A stretch of 64,000 nucleotides of DNA from Verrucomicrobia bacterium Tous-C9LFEB (GTDB taxonomy: Bacteria > Verrucomicrobiota > Verrucomicrobiia > Methylacidiphilales > UBA1321), in assembly GCA_002304345.1 (NCBI GenBank), contig NEUU01000002.1, forward strand, positions 62,001 through 126,000. The letters run 5' to 3'. Numbering within the stretch: the first letter of the stretch is position 1; each line of letters opens with the position of its first letter. Position numbers and translations under genes: made by a program. The notes under the pieces are model-generated. The model ran no database searches. It was not told the origin of the DNA and saw only the letters and a list, made by a program, of their open reading frames with translations. This document shows positions 26,921 through 34,638 of this stretch, one piece after another.

Positions 26921-27266
26921 AATTTTGGAAATAGTGGGTTAACGTGCGAAAGTGTAGAGTTCATCGCGAGCCGCCCTAAAGTACAAGCAAAAAGGCGTTG
27001 GATGCCAGAGCTCATTGCGTAAATAGCGGGTGGTAAGACAATGGATAAAAACCGCCCCTTCCACCCGATCCTTCGCTCCCGCTCAGGATGACAGCAGAAA
27101 AATCAGTCCTGAAGAGTGCGGATTTTCCGGCGACTCCGCTTTTTTCACCGGATAGTCTCTCCTGTCATCCTGAGCGGGAGCGAAGGATCGGGTGGAAGGG
27201 GCGGTTTTAAAAGGGAGTGACCGGAGGCTGCCGCTTCGACGACGATATACTTGGATCTCTCGAAAC

Positions 27267-27303
27267 AAAAACCCCGCCACCTCTTTCGAGATGACGGGGT
27301 TTT
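27267..27303 (-). terminator. Rho-independent terminator downstream of rpsA
   Basis: On the minus strand: AAAACCCCG, an 18-nt loop, CGGGGTTTTTG. The 9-bp stem (27268-27276 with 27295-27303) ends in a T tract. It lies about 68 nt beyond the rpsA stop with no gene between, so it most likely ends the rpsA transcript. Confidence 0.75.
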
Positions 27304-27343
27304 CGATACAAACCAAGTGACGTTGGTTCCAGTTAAACCGGGT

Positions 27344-27358
27344 CCAGCGTCACGCTGG
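27344..27358 (-). other. GTGAC-loop hairpin after rpsA stop
   Basis: On the rpsA strand it reads CCAGC-GTGAC-GCTGG, a 5-bp stem with a pentaloop, 12 nt after the stop codon. The loop matches the GCAAC-GTGAC-GTTGC hairpins at the ends of four other minus-strand genes while the stem differs and still pairs. Confidence 0.6.
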
Positions 27359-27370
27359 TGTCTGCTAGGA

Positions 27371-29053
27371 CTATTTCTTCTTGTCGCTCGGGCGGTAATC
27401 TTCTTCCGCGCGGTCGAACGCGTGTTCGAGCGAGGTGAGATCTTCGCCGGGCTTGATGAGGTCGAAGTTCGCGCGCTCACGCTCCAGCTGTTCCGGAGTG
27501 TAATCGGCGGCCTTGATGGACAGACCGATGCGGCGTTCGCCCTTGTCAACCTTGATGACGCGAGCGGTGACTTCCTGGCCGACCTTGAGGACGTCCTTGA
27601 CCTTCTCGACGCGGTCATTGCTGATCTGCGAGATGTGGACCAAGCCGTCGATTTCGTCAGCGAGCTGGATGAAGGCGCCGAAGCTGGCAACCTTGGACAC
27701 CTTGCCGGTGACCAGTTCGCCAATCTTGTAGCGGTCTTCGATGAGCTTCCAGGGATCGTCGGAGATTTGTTTGACGCCGAGGGAAATGCGTTGGTTGGTC
27801 TTGTCGATTTCGAGCACCTGCGCCTCGACATCGTCGCCCTTCTTGAGCATTTCGGAGGGGTGATTGATCTTGCGGGTCCAGCTGAGGTCGGACACGTGGA
27901 TCATGCCATCGATACCCTCTTCGAGTTCCACAAAGGCACCGTAAGCGGTGAGATTGCGGACCTTGCCGTTGACGCGAGTGCCAACCGGGTACTTGAGGGA
28001 AACTTCTTCCCAAGGATTCGTGTCGAGCTGGCGAACGGAGAGGGAGACCTTCTGGTCTTCCTTGCTGACGCCGAGCACAACCGCTTCCACTTCCTGGCCG
28101 AGCGTGAGCACGTCGGAGGGACGGGCGATGCGCTTGGTCCAGCTGAGTTCGGAAACGTGAACGAGGCCTTCGATGCCGGGTTCGAGTTCGACGAACGCGC
28201 CGTAAGGCACGAGGTTCGTGATCTTGCCCTTGACCTTGAGGTTGACGGGATACTTTTCCGCAATCTTGTCCCAGGGATTTTCGCTCTTCTGCTTGAGACC
28301 GAGGGAAACGCGTTCCTTTTCGCGGTCGATTTCGAGAACGACGACTTCCACTTCCTGTCCGATCTTGAGGAGTTCGGAAGGATGGTTGAGTCGGCTCCAG
28401 CTCATGTCGGTGATGTGGAGCAAGCCATCGAGGCCGTCGAGGTCGATGAACGCACCGAAGTCGGTGATGTTCTTGACCACGCCCTTGATGACGCCGCCCT
28501 TGGTGATGGCACCGAGGAGCTTGGAACGCTTTTCAGCGCGCTCGGCTTCGATGATCTCGCGGCGGGAGAGAACGACATTCTTGCGCTCTTCGTTGACCTT
28601 GACGATTTTGCACTCGAGGGTCTTGCCTTCGTATTCGCGGAGGTTCTTCGGGGCGACGATGTCGACCTGGGAACCGGGGAGGAACGCTTCCACGCCCACA
28701 TTGAGCATGAGGCCACCCTTGACGACGGCTTTGACCTTACCGGAGATGAGGCCACCTTCGTTGTAAATCTTGACGATCTTTTCCCAGTTCTGCTTCTGGG
28801 CGGCTTTTTCCTTCGAGAGGACGACCATGCCCTCATCGTTTTCGAGACGTTCGAGGAGCACTTCGATTTCGTCGCCCACGGCGAGCGTGTCGGAGTCTTC
28901 GAATTCGCCGAGGCTGATCATGCCTTCGGATTTGTAACCGATGTCGACGAGGACTTCGGAGGCGCGCTTTTCAATGATGCGGCCTTTGACGATACTGCCT
29001 TCAGCGAAGACACGCATGGTCTTGCTGAATAATTCTTGCATGGTTGCACTCAT
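27371..29053 (-). CDS. rpsA: 30S ribosomal protein S1
   Basis: A 560-residue protein with six S1 RNA-binding domains, the full length seen in Gram-negative S1. Domain units recur as GSIVKGRIIEKRASEVLVDIGYKSEGMI, GGVIKGVVKNITDFGAFIDLDGLDGLLHIT, LKVKGKITNLVPYGAFVELEPGIEGLVHVS and so on, ending with GKVSKVASFGAFIQLADEIDGLVHIS. S1 docks mRNA to the small subunit and is vital for messages with weak Shine-Dalgarno sites, which are common in this window. ATG 29053 overlaps the stop of a possible 42-codon upstream reading frame (ATGA). A hairpin and a terminator follow the gene. Confidence 0.96.
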   Translation of the reverse strand: MSATMQELFSKTMRVFAEGSIVKGRIIEKRASEVLVDIGYKSEGMISLGEFEDSDTLAVGDEIEVLLERLENDEGMVVLSKEKAAQKQNWEKIVKIYNEGGLISGKVKAVVKGGLMLNVGVEAFLPGSQVDIVAPKNLREYEGKTLECKIVKVNEERKNVVLSRREIIEAERAEKRSKLLGAITKGGVIKGVVKNITDFGAFIDLDGLDGLLHITDMSWSRLNHPSELLKIGQEVEVVVLEIDREKERVSLGLKQKSENPWDKIAEKYPVNLKVKGKITNLVPYGAFVELEPGIEGLVHVSELSWTKRIARPSDVLTLGQEVEAVVLGVSKEDQKVSLSVRQLDTNPWEEVSLKYPVGTRVNGKVRNLTAYGAFVELEEGIDGMIHVSDLSWTRKINHPSEMLKKGDDVEAQVLEIDKTNQRISLGVKQISDDPWKLIEDRYKIGELVTGKVSKVASFGAFIQLADEIDGLVHISQISNDRVEKVKDVLKVGQEVTARVIKVDKGERRIGLSIKAADYTPEQLERERANFDLIKPGEDLTSLEHAFDRAEEDYRPSDKKK

Positions 29054-29696
29054 AATGGATCTTTGCGCCGCTTTCTTTCGTGAAAAAGCTCCGGGCGCCG
29101 GAGTACAGCTCTGGTTTCTATCTGGCCCCGTGAAGGGCTTTCGGAGATGACTATCTCCTTAGACAACAAAACCGCCATAACCTTGGCGGGTAAGGGTTGA
29201 GGGTTGCCTAAACGCCACTCCGGCTCGCACCAGAGTTACCAAGCGATTTGCCTACGGTAAAGAGATCGGCCCAAGAGGCAAGCTTATTTAGGAGGATGCG
29301 GAGGAGGGAACGGAAGTTCTAGGTACGAGGTTCTATGTACGAAGTAGGGGAAAGGGGAAGGTTTCTCGCAGAGTGCGCCAAGACGCGGAGATGGGAAAAC
29401 TAGCAATCCCCTCTAAGAAGAAGATTGCTAACGAGTCATGGTATGGCGGTCTTCTGTAGGGCGTTTCGGTGAAGTGTTAGCACACGGCATAGCCATGGCG
29501 ACTCACCGAGTCGCCCTACAGTCGGAGGACACCCCGGCGCTCCGTGCCCCTCTTCTTAGAGGGGATTTTAGTTGCTGATACTCCTCGTTGCCGAGAGCCC
29601 CTGCCCGCGAGCTTGCGCCCGCCGAAGCCACCGGCTTCGGCTACAACGGAGATCCAGTTGGGGCGTCAGCCTTACTGGAGGCAACGTCACGTTGCC
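29054..29696. repeat. rpsA leader region and repeat cluster
   Basis: The 130 nt nearest rpsA contains a perfect hairpin GGAGATgactATCTCC (29143-29158) and a CCGCC/GGCGG hairpin followed on the minus strand by a T-rich run (29164-29189), terminator-like. A possible 42-codon frame (29050-29178) overlaps the rpsA start. Further out are a word repeat (29314-29346), GTAGGGCG element A3 (29454-29521), a TGTAGCCG-type block (29586-29655) and a GTGAC-loop palindrome (29680-29696) flush with the stop of the PEP-CTERM gene. No firm gene is seen. Confidence 0.6.
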
Positions 29697-30506
29697 TCAG
29701 CCTTGGCGACGATAGCGGGCGAGGCCGAGGAAGCCGAGTCCGCTGAGGACGAGCGCGATGGAGGCGGGTTCCGGAATGGCGCTGACTTGCAGATTGTCGA
29801 TACTCATGGTCTGCGTGCCGCCGTTCGGGTTGAACCGGATGCCGATTTCGCCAACGGTGGAGACCAACCCGGAGTAGGTATAGGAACCTGTACCCATCAG
29901 CGTCGTCTGCGTCTGATCATAATATTGCGCCACGGTGGCGAGTGATCCGTTGCCCAAATCGGTGACGGTGAACTTGAGGTGATACCACGTGTCGTTGGCT
30001 TTGACTGTCGCCACCGAGACGTCCGCATTCACACTGGCACCCGCACCGGCGGAGGATTCTTGAGCCCCGCTGCGCCAGTTCATGGTCGTACCGGTCAAGG
30101 ACATCTGATTGTAGAACAGCGCCGTGTTCGAATTCGTGCGCGAGCCGCCATCGGCAAAGTAGATGCCGAAGTTGGTGGAGAGCGTGCCGGTCATCAATCC
30201 TTTGAAATCCACATCCAGCACGAAACTGGAAAAATTCGAATTGGTCGGCGTGGTATCGGGAGTCGTATCGTAAAAAATGGCAGCGCCACCACCCGAGAGC
30301 TGTGTCACCGCTCCGGTTCCGCCAACGCCTGCCGTGCTACTATAGGTAACGGTCCCGAAAACGTAATAACTGGAGGTTAAATCGGTCGACCCGTTATTGA
30401 AGGTATTGAGCGAAATGGTTTGTGCTCCCACGCTTCCCAGACCGGAAGCCACCCCCACAATCATTCCCGCTATGAGGCTCTTTTTAATCGAGCTGATGCG
30501 GAACAT
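29697..30506 (-). CDS. PEP-CTERM sorting-domain protein (269 aa)
   Basis: An exported protein with a signal peptide (MFRISSIKKSLIAGMIVG...GAQ) and a Ser/Thr/Gly-rich beta-sandwich-like body. The C-terminal PEP-CTERM tail is PEPASIALVLSGLGFLGLARYRRQG: a PEP motif, a hydrophobic stretch and an Arg-rich end. This tail is recognised by exosortase, which anchors such proteins at the surface or releases them to an extracellular matrix. No exosortase is in the window. The ATG at 30506 has a strong Shine-Dalgarno (TAGGAG). The stop codon is flush with a palindromic hairpin. The ligand is unknown. Confidence 0.88.
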   Translation of the reverse strand: MFRISSIKKSLIAGMIVGVASGLGSVGAQTISLNTFNNGSTDLTSSYYVFGTVTYSSTAGVGGTGAVTQLSGGGAAIFYDTTPDTTPTNSNFSSFVLDVDFKGLMTGTLSTNFGIYFADGGSRTNSNTALFYNQMSLTGTTMNWRSGAQESSAGAGASVNADVSVATVKANDTWYHLKFTVTDLGNGSLATVAQYYDQTQTTLMGTGSYTYSGLVSTVGEIGIRFNPNGGTQTMSIDNLQVSAIPEPASIALVLSGLGFLGLARYRRQG

Positions 30507-30671
30507 ATGTAGATCTCCTATTTATCAATAGCATACATGCTATTTGAATAATTACATCCTAAGCCTCTTTCATTGTAAGTCAATAGGGCTTTTGTTTATT
30601 ATTATAAAACAGAAATTGAATTGTTTCGGATAGCCTAAATCAGCAGCCAACCGTTCATCCAGCACTCGCCG

Positions 30672-31505
30672 TTATTTCTCCACGCGCAAAAGCGCCGATA
30701 CCGCTCCTTGGTGAGGAATTTCCCCAGCCTGAAAGGTATTGTGCAGCGCCTCGCCCCACGCCTTTTCCAGATCCGACGCGGCGCTTTGCAAGGCCGCCAG
30801 CGTGAGCTTCACCTGCGCGGGCTTTTGCAGGCGCACCGTCGGCGCGCTGCAACCGATCCCGGCGAGGATATTCCCCCAGAGATCGTAGACCGGCACGGCC
30901 ATGGCGCTGAGTCCTTCGCAAAATTCGTCGACGGTGCGCGCGTAGCGCTGCTTGCGGACTTGCGCCAGCTCCGCCTTGAGCGCCGCGCCGTCGCGCACCG
31001 TATTTTCGGTGAGCCGCTTGAGGGAGACGCGCTTCAGGTAATCATCCAGCTCGGGCTCGGTCAACGAGGCGAGCAGCACCTTGCCGACAGCCGTGGCGTA
31101 GGCGTGGTCGCTCATGTCGTCCGACTCGTGCGCGCGCAGAGCCTGACGACCGGGGGAGTACTTGAGATTGATGACGCGGCCACCGTCGATCACCGCGAGC
31201 AGCGTGCTTTCGTTGATCTGCTCCGCCACGGCATCGATGATCGGGGCCCCGGTCTGGAGCAACGACCGCCGGTAGGTGGGGTGCCGACTGAAGACCATGA
31301 GGCGCAAGCCGGGGTAGAAGACCTTGGTCTTCGCATCCTGCTGCAGATACTTCAGATCGCAGAGGGTCATGGAGATGTTGTGGACCGTGGCGATGTTTTC
31401 ATCGAGCAACTTGGCGAGCGGCCGGGTGCCAATGCCACCTGGAGCTGCAAAGACGGCTTCGAGCAAGGCGATACTTTTTTCGAGAGTGAGAACGCGTTGG
31501 CGCAT
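30672..31505 (-). CDS. IclR-family transcriptional regulator
   Basis: About 277 residues starting MRQRVLTLEKSIALLEAVF; an ATG at 31538 gives 11 more residues. The N-terminal winged helix (residues 1-65, with GGIGTRPLAKLLDENIATVHNISMTL) binds DNA. The C-terminal effector domain includes MSDHAYATAVGKVLLASLTEPELDDYL and VDEFCEGLSAMAVPVYDLWGNILAGI, both typical of IclR. These regulators sense small metabolites. It is divergent from a LamG-like PEP-CTERM gene, whose promoter region holds palindromes, and it may control that gene or itself. Confidence 0.88.
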   Translation of the reverse strand: MRQRVLTLEKSIALLEAVFAAPGGIGTRPLAKLLDENIATVHNISMTLCDLKYLQQDAKTKVFYPGLRLMVFSRHPTYRRSLLQTGAPIIDAVAEQINESTLLAVIDGGRVINLKYSPGRQALRAHESDDMSDHAYATAVGKVLLASLTEPELDDYLKRVSLKRLTENTVRDGAALKAELAQVRKQRYARTVDEFCEGLSAMAVPVYDLWGNILAGIGCSAPTVRLQKPAQVKLTLAALQSAASDLEKAWGEALHNTFQAGEIPHQGAVSALLRVEK

Positions 31506-31577
31506 AGGATTTAATGTGTTACTAAAATATGAACGCATTATTTACCAGAAAAGGCGAGCTTTTTCTTTGCAAAAACA

Positions 31578-31605
31578 TTGACTTAGCCCTTTAAAGGCGT
31601 ATTTG
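31578..31605 (+). promoter_or_regulatory. Putative sigma70-type promoter for the LamG-like PEP-CTERM gene
   Basis: TTGACT (31578-31583), a 16-nt spacer and TATTTG (31600-31605). It lies about 80 nt before the ATG at 31684 and includes a CCTTTAAAGG palindrome in the spacer. Identified by eye only. Confidence 0.35.
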
Positions 31606-31650
31606 TGGCTTAAGAACCAAAAGTTGCACGCAACCCCGTGAGACTAAAGC

Positions 31651-31667
31651 GTTAATATAATATTAAC
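31651..31667. promoter_or_regulatory. 17-nt perfect palindrome, candidate operator
   Basis: GTTAATATAATATTAAC is a perfect inverted repeat around a central A, 16 nt before the start codon of the LamG-like gene and opposite the iclR start. IclR proteins bind palindromes of about this size, so it may be their site or another repressor's. Confidence 0.4.
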
Positions 31668-31683
31668 ATAAAACACACCCCCT

Positions 31684-32586
31684 ATGAATGCCACCACTTC
31701 ACTCCGCTGGATGTTCGCCACCAGTTTCCTCGCCCTGTTGGGTCTGAGTCTGCCGCTTCAGGCGCAGACGTTGTTACTGGAATACAAATTCAATGACAGC
31801 GGCACCACCACGGCGAATTCCGGCTCCCTCAGCACCCAGAATGCGAATCTCGTGGCGAGCGATTTCACGACAGCGACCGACCTGCATGGCACGGCGGGGT
31901 CCGGTGTTTCGGGTCAGGCGGGCGACAAGGCCTTGAACCTGACGAGCGCCACGGGACAAGGCAGCGGCTTCACCGGTCCGGCGGCGGTCACGGCCACGGG
32001 CGGTCTCGGCGCACTGAAGTCCTTCACGCTCACCGGTTGGTATAATGCGGCCACCACCGGCGGTAATGCGCGGCTCTTTGATGACGGCAGCGTCCTGACG
32101 GGCAAGGGAATCACGCTGTGGATGTCGGGAACGAATCAGCTCAATCTGACCATCAACGGCGTCCAAACTTCGTTCGCGGTCAACTCCACGCTGGCCCTGA
32201 CCAATACATGGGTGTTCTATGCCGTGACCTACGATTCCTCGCTGACATCCAACAACATCAGCCTGTACGTCGGCACCACGTCGACCAACTCCGCTCTGGC
32301 CAGCACCGCCACCACGACGAGCCTGCCCGGCGACGTCGCGAATAATCCCACGGTGTCTCTCGTGCTCGGCAATCAAACCGCCGCCAATCAACGTCCGTTC
32401 GATGGCCTGATGGATAATGTCCGCCTCTACGGCAGCGCCACCGATGCGTCGGGCGTCCTCTCGGGACTGGCGATTGAAAATCTCCGCTCCCTCGATGTCG
32501 TGCCGGAACCGAACTCGATGGCGCTGCTCGTCTCGGGCGCGCTGGTGCTGGGCTTCTTCGCGCGCCGCCGCGCGATGGCGATCTGA
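31684..32586 (+). CDS. LamG-like PEP-CTERM protein (300 aa)
   Basis: An exported protein with a signal peptide ending at LQAQ. A concanavalin/LamG-like beta-sandwich spans about residues 30-265: LEYKFNDSGTTTANSGS, the FTLTGWYNAAT strand, WVFYAVTYDSS, ISLYVG and FDGLMDNVRLYG, the last being the usual LamG closing strand. A PEP-CTERM tail (VPEPNSMALLVSGALVLGFFARRRAMAI) would be cut by exosortase. LamG domains bind carbohydrates or proteins. The protein may therefore act in polysaccharide binding at the cell surface. It is divergent from an IclR regulator. Confidence 0.87.
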   Translation: MNATTSLRWMFATSFLALLGLSLPLQAQTLLLEYKFNDSGTTTANSGSLSTQNANLVASDFTTATDLHGTAGSGVSGQAGDKALNLTSATGQGSGFTGPAAVTATGGLGALKSFTLTGWYNAATTGGNARLFDDGSVLTGKGITLWMSGTNQLNLTINGVQTSFAVNSTLALTNTWVFYAVTYDSSLTSNNISLYVGTTSTNSALASTATTTSLPGDVANNPTVSLVLGNQTAANQRPFDGLMDNVRLYGSATDASGVLSGLAIENLRSLDVVPEPNSMALLVSGALVLGFFARRRAMAI

Positions 32587-32593
32587 TTTGAAA

Positions 32594-32655
32594 ATTTGGA
32601 GTGCGGGAGCTTGCTCCCGCTTTGTCGTGCGGCGGCAAGCCGCCGCACTCCAAAT
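32594..32655. repeat. Inverted-repeat element with ATTTGGAGTGCGG ends
   Basis: Perfect 13-nt terminal inverted repeats (32594-32606 and 32643-32655) enclose two hairpins, GCGGGAGCttGCTCCCGC and GCGGCggcaaGCCGC. It starts 8 nt after the LamG-like gene stop and could double as its terminator. Confidence 0.8.
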
Positions 32656-32684
32656 CATCCCGAGGCATTCAAGACATCTCTGCG

Positions 32685-32805
32685 TTGTAGGGCGGTTCGG
32701 TGAACCGCCAATTGGCAGCGAAGCTGACACCTGCAAGCCGGAACGCAAGCTCCCCACTCTTGGCACCTGCGGTGCCAGTCGGCGGTTCACCGAACCGCCC
32801 TACAG
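32685..32805. repeat. GTAGGGCG-type element, copy A4 (expanded)
   Basis: TTGTAGGGCGGTTCGGTGAA and its inverted complement form the two ends of a 121-nt element. The middle holds a GGCACCtgcGGTGCC hairpin and unique sequence. It separates the LamG-like gene from the convergent antiporter gene. Confidence 0.8.
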
Positions 32806-32835
32806 TTCCGATTCGACAATCAAAAGCACCTTGGC

Positions 32836-34548
32836 TCAAAACAACTCGCGCCGCAATCGGTCGTGCTCGCGGTCGATCTGCTCCTCGGTCGCTCCGAGTT
32901 GGCGCATGAGGTAATCGAGCATCGCGAGGGCAATTTCGCCTTCGCTCGAGAACACCGCATTGGCTCCGATCTTGCGCAGTTCCCCCGATTCCTTCAGGTA
33001 GGTGGCCCGCGTGAGAATGCGGATATCGGGATTCAACTCCCGCGCGGTCTGCACGACCGCCTCGGTCTCCAGACCGGAAGCGGCGATGATCAGGCTCTCG
33101 GCTTTCTCGACGAAGGCATGCTGCAGGATTTCCCGCTGGGCCGCGTCGCCATAGACGGCGTTGACGCCCTCCTGGGTGAGCCGTTCCACGGTCTCGATGT
33201 TCATCTCGATGATGACCACGTCGATGCTGTTCTCGCGCAGGATGCGGGTGAGCGTGCGACCGACGGGGCCGTATCCAATCACGATAACGTGGCGCGAGGG
33301 ATCGTGCTTGGCGACCAATTCCCTGGCTTCCGGCACCTCGACGGCGGGCGGACTGAGATGGAATTTTTCCAGCAATCTCATGACGGGGGCGATCATTTGG
33401 TAGAGCAGCGGGTTCAGGGTGATGGAGACAATCGAGGCGACCACCAGCGCGTTGTAGGCTTGCTTCGGCAGGATGCCGAGCCCGGAGGCAAGCGTGGCGA
33501 GGATGAAGGAAAACTCGCCGATCTGCGAGAGCGCCACCGCGATGGCCAATGCGGCGCGCAGGGGTTTCTTCAATACGAGTACCACCGCGAGCGCGGCGAG
33601 CGGTTTGCCGATCAGGACCACTCCGAGCGTGGCGAGCACGATGGGCCAGTCGGACATCAAGGAAAAGGGATCGAGCAGCATGCCGACGGAGACAAAGAAG
33701 AGCACGGCAAAGGCATCGCGCATGGGCAACGCCTCCGCGGCGGCGCGTGCGCTGAAAGTCGATTGCCCCACGATCATACCCGCGAGAAAGGCTCCGAGCG
33801 CCATGGAAGCGCCGAACCATTTCGCGGAGCCCACGGCGATGCCAAGCGCGAGCACCAGCACGGCCAGCGTGAAAAGCTCCCGCGAACCGGATCGCGCCAC
33901 GTAGCCGAGGCACCAGGGGATCAGCTTCCGTCCGGCCAAAAGCGCAAAGACGACGAGGGTCACCAACTTGAGCAGGGCGATGCCGAGCGAAATCCAGGGG
34001 CCCGAACCACTCACCGATTGCCCGCCATTCGTGAAGAACGCGGGCAAGAGCACGAGGACGATGATGGTGAAGAGATCCTCGACGATGAGCCAGCCGACGG
34101 CGATGTGGCCAATGGGCGTATGCAACGCGCGGTTATCGGCGAGCACGCGGGTGAGCACCACCGTGCTGGCAACCGAGATGGCCATGCCGAAGACCACACC
34201 GGCCGTCCACGACCAACCCAACATTTTGCAGACAACGGCCCCGAGCACGGTTGCCATGACAATTTGCACGACAGCGCCGGGGATGGCGATCGCGCGAACG
34301 GCGAGCAAATCCTTCAGGTGAAAGTGCAGCCCCACACCGAACATAAGCAGGATGACACCAATCTCGGCGCATTGCTGGGCGATGTCGTGATTGGCCACAT
34401 ACCCGGGCGTGAACGGTCCCACGAACACCCCGGCAAGCAGATAGCCGACGATGGGCGAAAGCTTGAGCTTCTGCGTGAGCATGCCCAGCAGCAAGGCGGC
34501 GGTCAGGCCACTGGTCAGGGTCAGGATGAGATCAATGTTGTGCGGCAT
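32836..34548 (-). CDS. Cation:proton antiporter with TrkA-N/RCK domain (YbaL/Kef type)
   Basis: A 570-residue CPA2-family transporter. About 12 membrane helices (residues 1-385) include LSPIVGYLLAGVFVGPFTPG and a GFLAGMI-like GAFLAGMIVGQS segment. A cytosolic RCK domain (about 410-540) begins VIVIGYGPVGRTLTRILREN, the GxGxxG nucleotide-binding motif, and contains VYGDAAQREILQHAF. Such proteins exchange K+ or Na+ for protons, gated by NAD(H) or glutathione adducts. The close match in order to E. coli YbaL suggests that subgroup. No KefF/KefG partner is adjacent. Confidence 0.9.
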   Translation of the reverse strand: MPHNIDLILTLTSGLTAALLLGMLTQKLKLSPIVGYLLAGVFVGPFTPGYVANHDIAQQCAEIGVILLMFGVGLHFHLKDLLAVRAIAIPGAVVQIVMATVLGAVVCKMLGWSWTAGVVFGMAISVASTVVLTRVLADNRALHTPIGHIAVGWLIVEDLFTIIVLVLLPAFFTNGGQSVSGSGPWISLGIALLKLVTLVVFALLAGRKLIPWCLGYVARSGSRELFTLAVLVLALGIAVGSAKWFGASMALGAFLAGMIVGQSTFSARAAAEALPMRDAFAVLFFVSVGMLLDPFSLMSDWPIVLATLGVVLIGKPLAALAVVLVLKKPLRAALAIAVALSQIGEFSFILATLASGLGILPKQAYNALVVASIVSITLNPLLYQMIAPVMRLLEKFHLSPPAVEVPEARELVAKHDPSRHVIVIGYGPVGRTLTRILRENSIDVVIIEMNIETVERLTQEGVNAVYGDAAQREILQHAFVEKAESLIIAASGLETEAVVQTARELNPDIRILTRATYLKESGELRKIGANAVFSSEGEIALAMLDYLMRQLGATEEQIDREHDRLRRELF

Positions 34549-34638
34549 GCGCGCAATTTAGCAGCGCTTGTACGACCTGTCTAAAAAAAGGCGCCGGAAA
34601 ATCCCCTCTCCTTGGCGAGCTTTGCGAAAAACTTCCCC

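Larger units (their letters stand above)
26921..27370. repeat. Spacer with a 47-bp perfect inverted repeat
   Basis: 27048-27094 and 27162-27208 are perfect inverted copies of a 47-nt sequence containing CTTCCACCCGATCCTTCGC and TCCCGCTCAGGATGACAG, with 67 nt between. The word CATCCTGAGCG...GAAGGATC is familiar as a dispersed repeat in many unrelated bacterial genomes. After it come the rpsA terminator and two small palindromes with a GTGAC centre (27311-27328 and 27344-27358). No gene is seen. Confidence 0.85.

Noticed and set aside
29697-32586. Local exosortase/PEP-CTERM locus
   Set aside because: Two PEP-CTERM substrates are present, but I see no exosortase with its multi-helix architecture in this window. 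The sorting enzyme must be elsewhere.
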